Assembly: GCF_000725125.1 (NCBI RefSeq)
Contig: NZ_JFCB01000014.1
Location: 1-64,000, forward strand
DNA from: Streptomyces toyocaensis
GTDB taxonomy: Bacteria; Actinomycetota; Actinomycetes; Streptomycetales; Streptomycetaceae
Direction: 5' to 3'
DNA: 64,000 nt
Each line of letters starts with the position of its first letter. The first letter of the stretch is position 1. Made by a program: the position numbers and the translations under genes. The notes under the pieces are model-generated. The model searched no databases, was not told where the DNA came from, and saw only the letters and a list, made by a program, of their open reading frames with translations. Shown here one piece after another: positions 59,546 to 64,000 of this stretch.

Positions 59546-60673
59546 TCATGGCCGCGTTTCGCCGATCACCCGTACAGCGCGTTCGATCTCTGCCCCGGAC
59601 AGGTCCGTGCGGGCGGTCAGTCTGAGCCGTGAGATGCCGTCGGGCACGGAAGGAGGACGGAAACAGCCCACGGACAGGCCGGCCGCCCGGCAGTCGGCCG
59701 CCCATCGCACGGCCTGCTCCGGGGAGGGGGCGCGTACGGAGACGACCGCGGCGTCCGGGGGCACCGCCTCCAGACCCGCGGCCGTCAGCCGGTCGTACAG
59801 CTCACGCGCCACCGCGCCCGCCCGTGCCGCACGGGCGGGCTCCCGGCGCAGCAGCCGGAGGGCCGCCAGTGCCGCACCCGCCGCCGCCGGAGCGAGACCC
59901 GTGTCGAAGATGAACGTCCGTGCCGCGTTGACCAGATGCTCGATCACCCGGGCCGGTCCGAGCACCGCTCCGCCCTGGCTGCCGAGCGACTTGGACAGCG
60001 TCACCGTCACCACGACGTCCTCGGCGCCCGCGACGCCCGCCGCGTGCGGGGCCCCGCGGCCGCCGTCGCCCAGTACGCCGAGCCCGTGCGCGTCGTCCAG
60101 CACCAGACCCGCGCCGTGCTCGCGGCACGCCTCGGCCAGTCCCGTGAGCGGGGCGGCGTCCCCGTCCACCGAGAAGACCGTGTCGGAGACGGCCACCGCG
60201 GGTCCGTCGTGCCCGACGAGCGCCTGGCGCACCGCGTCGGGGTCGGAGTGCGCCACGACCTGGGTCGTCCCGCGGGCCAGCCGGCAGCCGTCGATCAGGG
60301 AGGCGTGGTTGCCCGCGTCGGAGACGATCAGGGAGCCGTGCGGGGCCAGCGCGGTGACGGCGGCGAGGTTGGCCGCATAGCCGGAGGAGAAGACCAGGGC
60401 CGCCTCGAAGCCGCAGAATCCGGCCAGCTCACGTTCCAGTTCGGTGTGGAGTTCGGTGGTGCCGGTGACGAGCCGGGAGCCGGTCGCGCCGCCGCCCCAG
60501 GTCCGCGCGGCCCGCGCGGCCCCCTCGGTGACCTCGGGGTGGCGGGCCAGCCCCAGGTAGTCGTTGCTCGCCAGATCGAGCAGCGGCGTGCCGGCGGCCC
60601 GGGGGCGCAGGATGCGGACCAGTCCGGCCCGGCGGCGCAGTTCCGCCTGCTCGTCGATCCAGCCGAACGCCAT
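59546..60673 (-). CDS. bioF: 8-amino-7-oxononanoate synthase
   Basis: A 375-residue PLP enzyme of the alpha-oxoamine synthase family joining pimeloyl thioester and alanine in biotin synthesis. Seen: LLDLASNDYLGLARHP, GGGATGSRLVTG, FSSGYAANLAAV, LVLDDAHGLGVLG and the PLP Lys in TLSKSLGSQGG. It is divergent from bioB across 147 bp, while bioB, bioA and bioD run the other way, so the locus is bidirectional. Confidence 0.95.
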   Translation of the reverse strand: MAFGWIDEQAELRRRAGLVRILRPRAAGTPLLDLASNDYLGLARHPEVTEGAARAARTWGGGATGSRLVTGTTELHTELERELAGFCGFEAALVFSSGYAANLAAVTALAPHGSLIVSDAGNHASLIDGCRLARGTTQVVAHSDPDAVRQALVGHDGPAVAVSDTVFSVDGDAAPLTGLAEACREHGAGLVLDDAHGLGVLGDGGRGAPHAAGVAGAEDVVVTVTLSKSLGSQGGAVLGPARVIEHLVNAARTFIFDTGLAPAAAGAALAALRLLRREPARAARAGAVARELYDRLTAAGLEAVPPDAAVVSVRAPSPEQAVRWAADCRAAGLSVGCFRPPSVPDGISRLRLTARTDLSGAEIERAVRVIGETRP

Positions 60674-60734
60674 GGGTCCTCCGGTCGTTTTGTAGGCAGT
60701 GCACAGACACTAGCGGGAGGCCGGGCGGACCACT

Positions 60735-60752
60735 GTGTGGTGATACCCACAC
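60735..60752. promoter_or_regulatory. Inverted repeat between bioF and bioB
   Basis: GTGTGG (60735-60740) faces CCACAC (60747-60752) with a six-base spacer, in the gap that must hold both biotin promoters. It is a candidate operator; the regulator is not in the window. Confidence 0.35.
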
Positions 60753-60820
60753 CTCCGAGCGCCTCTGTTGTACGAACTCTCCTTGGCCCGAGTGGGTCGG
60801 ATACGACAGGATCGGCTCTC

Positions 60821-61972
60821 ATGGACCTGCTGAACACGCTGGTGGACAAGGGGCTTCGGCGCGAGACGCCGACCCGCGCGGAAGCGCTGGCCGTCCTCGC
60901 GACGTCCGACGACGACCTGCTCGATGTGGTGGCGGCGGCCGGAAGGGTGCGCCGGCACTGGTTCGGCCGCCGGGTGAAACTGAACTATCTCGTCAACCTC
61001 AAGTCCGGCCTGTGCCCCGAGGACTGCTCGTACTGCTCCCAGCGGCTCGGCTCCAGGGCCGACATCCTGAAGTACACCTGGCTCAAGCCGGACGAGGCGT
61101 CACAGGCCGCCGCCGCCGGTCTCGCGGGCGGTGCCAAGCGGGTGTGCCTGGTGGCCAGCGGCCGGGGCCCGACCGACCGTGACGTGGACCGGGTCTCCGA
61201 CACCATCAAGGCGATCAAGGAACAGAACGAGGGCGTCGAGGTGTGCGCCTGTCTGGGCCTGCTCTCCGACGGCCAGGCCGAACGGCTGCGCGAGGCGGGA
61301 GCGGACGCCTACAACCACAACCTCAACACCTCCGAGTCGACGTACGGGGACATCACGACCACGCACACGTACGCCGACCGGGTGGACACGGTGCACAAGG
61401 CACACGCGGCCGGCCTGTCCGCCTGCTCGGGGCTGATCGCCGGCATGGGCGAGTCCGACGAGGACCTGGTCGACGTGGTCTTCGCGCTGCGCGAGCTGGA
61501 CCCGGACTCGGTCCCGGTCAACTTCCTGATCCCGTTCGAGGGGACGCCGCTCGCGAAGGAGTGGAACCTGACCCCGCAGCGGTGTCTGCGCATCCTGGCG
61601 ATGGTGCGGTTCGTCTGCCCGGACGTCGAGGTGCGGATCGCCGGCGGCCGTGAGGTCCATCTGCGCACGATGCAGCCGCTCGCGCTGCACCTCGCCAACT
61701 CGATCTTCCTCGGCGACTACCTGACCAGCGAGGGCCAGGCCGGCAGGGCGGACCTGGAGATGATCGCGGACGCCGGGTTCGAGGTGGAGGGCACCGACCG
61801 GGTGACGTTGCCCGAACACCGCGTGGGTGGCGGCTGCGGGTCCCACGAGGGCGGCGGGGCGTGCGGTCCGGCGGCCGCGGGTTCCTGCGGGAGCGCGGCC
61901 GATGAGCCGCGCCCGGATCTGGTCGCCGTGCGCCGCCGGGGCGCCGGAACGGACCTCGCGCCCAATGCCTGA
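60821..61972 (+). CDS. bioB: Biotin synthase
   Basis: A 383-residue radical SAM enzyme inserting sulfur into dethiobiotin. The 4Fe-4S motif is GLCPEDCSYCSQRL. Further family segments: NHNLNTSESTYG, CSGLIAGMGES and RIAGGREVHLR. After the barrel comes a Gly/Cys/His-rich tail (GGGCGSHEGGGACGP, then AAAGSCGSAADE) not found in E. coli BioB. ATG 60821 follows CAGGATCGGCTCTC. The end overlaps bioA by 8 bases. Confidence 0.95.
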   Translation: MDLLNTLVDKGLRRETPTRAEALAVLATSDDDLLDVVAAAGRVRRHWFGRRVKLNYLVNLKSGLCPEDCSYCSQRLGSRADILKYTWLKPDEASQAAAAGLAGGAKRVCLVASGRGPTDRDVDRVSDTIKAIKEQNEGVEVCACLGLLSDGQAERLREAGADAYNHNLNTSESTYGDITTTHTYADRVDTVHKAHAAGLSACSGLIAGMGESDEDLVDVVFALRELDPDSVPVNFLIPFEGTPLAKEWNLTPQRCLRILAMVRFVCPDVEVRIAGGREVHLRTMQPLALHLANSIFLGDYLTSEGQAGRADLEMIADAGFEVEGTDRVTLPEHRVGGGCGSHEGGGACGPAAAGSCGSAADEPRPDLVAVRRRGAGTDLAPNA

Positions 61973-63245
61973 GCGGTCCGTCGCCGAACTGCTGGAACTG
62001 GACCGGCGGCACGTCTGGCACCCGTACGGGCCCATGCCGGGCCGTCAGGAACCGCTCGTCGTGGAGTCGGCGAGCGGGGTACGGCTGCGGCTCGCCGACG
62101 GCTCGGGGGAACTGGTCGACGGGATGTCGTCCTGGTGGTCGGCGATCCACGGCTACAACCACCCGGTGCTCAACGAGGCCGCGCGCGACCAGCTCGGGCG
62201 GATGAGCCATGTGATGTTCGGCGGGCTCACCCACGAGCCCGCCGTGCGGCTGGCGAAGCTGCTTGTCGACATGTCGCCGGACGGTCTCGAGCACGTGTTC
62301 CTCGCCGACTCCGGGTCGGTGTCGGTCGAGGTCGCGGTGAAGATGTGCCTGCAGTACTGGCGTTCGCTGGGCCGGCCGGAGAAGCGGCGGCTGCTGACCT
62401 GGCGGGGCGGTTACCACGGTGACACGTGGCAGCCGATGTCGGTGTGCGACCCCGAGGGCGGGATGCACGAGCTGTGGTCCGGGGTGCTGCCGCGCCAGGT
62501 GTTCGCCGAGGCGCCGCCCGAGGGGTACGAGGAGTCCTACGCGGACCATCTGCGGGAGACGGTCGAACGGCACGCGGGAGAACTCGCCGCGGTGATCGTG
62601 GAGCCGGTGGTGCAGGGGGCGGGCGGGATGCGGTTCCACTCCCCCGCGTACCTGCGGGTGCTGCGCGAGGCGTGCGACGCGCACGACGTGCTGCTGGTGT
62701 TCGACGAGATCGCGACGGGGTTCGGCCGCACGGGCGCGTTGTTCGCGGCGGGGCACGCGGCGGTCACGCCGGATGTCATGTGCGTGGGCAAGGCCCTGAC
62801 CGGCGGTTATCTGACAATGGCGGCGACGCTGTGCACCGCGCGGGTGGCCGAGGGCATCTCCCGCGGTGAGGTACCCGTGCTGGCGCACGGTCCGACGTTC
62901 ATGGCCAATCCGCTGGCGGCGGCCGTGGCCTGCGCCTCCCTCGGGCTGCTGCTCGGGCAGGACTGGCTCGCGGAGGTCAAGCGGATCGAGACGGGCCTGC
63001 GGGAGGGACTGGCCCCGGCGGCCGGGCTGCCCGGTGTCAGGGACGTGCGGGTGCTCGGCGCCATCGGGGTCGTGCAGCTCGGTCACGCCGTCGACGTGGA
63101 GGCGGCCACCCGGGCGGCGGTGCGCGAGGGGGTGTGGCTGCGGCCGTTCCGCGACCTGATCTACACCATGCCGCCGTATGTCACGGGTGACGCGGACGTG
63201 GCGCGCATCACCCGTGCGGTGTGCGCGGCGGCCGAGGAGGGATGA
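61965..63245 (+). CDS. bioA: Adenosylmethionine-8-amino-7-oxononanoate aminotransferase
   Basis: A 426-residue class III aminotransferase making 7,8-diaminopelargonate, with SAM as usual amino donor. Seen: HVWHPYGPMPG, DGMSSWWSAIHGYNHP, DSGSVSVEVAVKM, RGGYHGDTWQPMSV, FDEIATGFGRTG and the PLP Lys in CVGKALTGGY. It starts 8 bases inside the end of bioB, so translation is coupled. bioD begins one base after its stop. Confidence 0.95.
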   Translation: MPERSVAELLELDRRHVWHPYGPMPGRQEPLVVESASGVRLRLADGSGELVDGMSSWWSAIHGYNHPVLNEAARDQLGRMSHVMFGGLTHEPAVRLAKLLVDMSPDGLEHVFLADSGSVSVEVAVKMCLQYWRSLGRPEKRRLLTWRGGYHGDTWQPMSVCDPEGGMHELWSGVLPRQVFAEAPPEGYEESYADHLRETVERHAGELAAVIVEPVVQGAGGMRFHSPAYLRVLREACDAHDVLLVFDEIATGFGRTGALFAAGHAAVTPDVMCVGKALTGGYLTMAATLCTARVAEGISRGEVPVLAHGPTFMANPLAAAVACASLGLLLGQDWLAEVKRIETGLREGLAPAAGLPGVRDVRVLGAIGVVQLGHAVDVEAATRAAVREGVWLRPFRDLIYTMPPYVTGDADVARITRAVCAAAEEG

Positions 63246-63246
63246 C

Positions 63247-63963
63247 ATGCCTGTACTGGTGATCACGGGCACGGGCACCGAGGTCGGCAAGACGGTGGTG
63301 ACGGCCGCGGTCGCCGCGACGGCGCTGGCCGCCGGCCGGTCGGTGGCCGTGCTGAAGGCGGCGCAGACGGGGGTACGGCCGGACGAACCCGGGGACGCGC
63401 AGGAGGTCGCACGGCTCGCGGGCGCGGTGACGACGGCCGAACTCGCCCGTTATCCCGATCCGCTGGCTCCCGCCACGGCGGCCCGCCGGGCCGGCCGGCC
63501 GCCGGTGCATCCGCACGAGGTCGCGGAGCGGGCGGCCAAGCTCGCCACCGACCACGATCTGGTGCTGGTGGAGGGCGCGGGCGGGTTGCTCGTCCGGTTC
63601 GACGCGGCCGGCGGTACACTGGCGGACGCGGCGGCGCTGCTCACCGCGCCGGTGCTGGTGGTGGCGCCGGCCGGGCTCGGCACCCTGAACGCGACCGAGC
63701 TGACGGCGCGGGAACTGCGCGGGCGGGGGCTGGACCTGGCAGGCGTCGTGATCGGCAGCTGGCCCGGCGAGCCCGACCTGGCGGCGCGCTGCAACCTGCT
63801 GGACCTGCCGGACGTGACCGGGGCCCCGCTGCTGGGCGCCGTGCAGGCCGGAGCGGGTGCTCTCGACCCCGCCGCTTTCCGGACGTCGGCACCCCGGTGG
63901 CTGGCTCCCCGCCTGGAGGGGGTCTGGGACGCGGAGGCGTTCCGGGTGCGCGAGTCTCCTTGA
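63247..63963 (+). CDS. bioD: Dethiobiotin synthetase
   Basis: A 238-residue P-loop enzyme closing the ureido ring of dethiobiotin with CO2 and ATP. Seen: Walker A ITGTGTEVGKTVV, LKAAQTGVRP, LVLVEGAGGLLVRF and APAGLGTLNATELT. It is the last gene of bioB-bioA-bioD, one base after the bioA stop, with GGAGGGATGAC as ribosome-binding site. The window ends 37 bases after its stop. Confidence 0.95.
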   Translation: MPVLVITGTGTEVGKTVVTAAVAATALAAGRSVAVLKAAQTGVRPDEPGDAQEVARLAGAVTTAELARYPDPLAPATAARRAGRPPVHPHEVAERAAKLATDHDLVLVEGAGGLLVRFDAAGGTLADAAALLTAPVLVVAPAGLGTLNATELTARELRGRGLDLAGVVIGSWPGEPDLAARCNLLDLPDVTGAPLLGAVQAGAGALDPAAFRTSAPRWLAPRLEGVWDAEAFRVRESP

Positions 63964-64000
63964 CGGCGGTGGGGGTGCGGGCGGCCCGTCCGGGGGAGAA

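Noticed and set aside
1..64000. CRISPR array, tRNA, rRNA, prophage or insertion sequence
   Set aside because: No regularly spaced repeats, no cloverleaf or rRNA-like segments, no transposase, integrase or terminal inverted repeats were seen.

Overview
The window is high-GC DNA with strong G/C third-position codon bias, many GTG starts, ATGA/GTGA start-stop overlaps, leaderless-type promoters and actinomycete-specific families (DUF397, DUF5753-type XRE regulators, SpoIIE/HATPase phosphatases, MurT/GatD, DUF3516 helicase). It is a Streptomyces chromosome segment. The order rpmE2 ... xylA/xylB ... DNA ligase ... pfkA ... ddaH-rocD ... tap ... bioF/bioB/bioA/bioD recalls, from memory, the left chromosome arm of S. 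coelicolor. I see no prophage, insertion sequence, CRISPR array, rRNA or tRNA.

1-19.3 kb: the end of an ABC exporter gene, a DUF5709 protein, the cysteine-free ribosomal protein L31, a membrane metal-dependent hydrolase divergent from a Ski2-like helicase, the thioesterase TesB, a small gene apparently broken by two frameshifts, a roadblock protein, a flavin-type oxidoreductase, a methyltransferase, an MpaB-type oxygenase, a secreted esterase, and a SNF2 helicase translationally coupled to a SWIM zinc-finger protein. 18-22 kb is the xylose module: xylA divergent from xylB with a downstream ROK regulator.

22-36.9 kb: small conserved proteins, a secreted GDPD-like phosphodiesterase, a three-gene acyl-CoA dehydrogenase/quinone reductase operon, an XRE-cupin regulator divergent from a thioredoxin-reductase-like flavoprotein, ATP-dependent DNA ligase overlapping a Nudix gene, succinate-semialdehyde dehydrogenase, a secreted lectin, a TenA-like protein, and an acyl-CoA dehydrogenase divergent from a TetR regulator with two candidate operators between them.

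36.9-53 kb: peptide deformylase, MurT-GatD (lipid II amidation), phosphofructokinase, a CtaG-type membrane protein, an operon of LytTR response regulator, DUF485 protein, solute:sodium symporter and LytS-type kinase, an arginine-catabolism cluster (AsnC, ddaH, rocD), a PAS/GAF/SpoIIE/HATPase phosphatase, an RpiB-like protein and a PlsC-type acyltransferase.

53-64 kb: secreted tripeptidyl aminopeptidase (tap). Next comes an orphan Phd/YefM antitoxin divergent from a ClpP homologue that has lost two residues of its catalytic triad; YefM-type TGTACA boxes lie between them. Then a c-di-AMP (ydaO-type) riboswitch in front of an NlpC/P60 hydrolase, a HATPase/XRE/DUF397 regulatory trio, and the biotin locus bioF <-> bioB-bioA-bioD. 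The most unusual element is the antitoxin/dead-ClpP unit at 55.2-56.6 kb.
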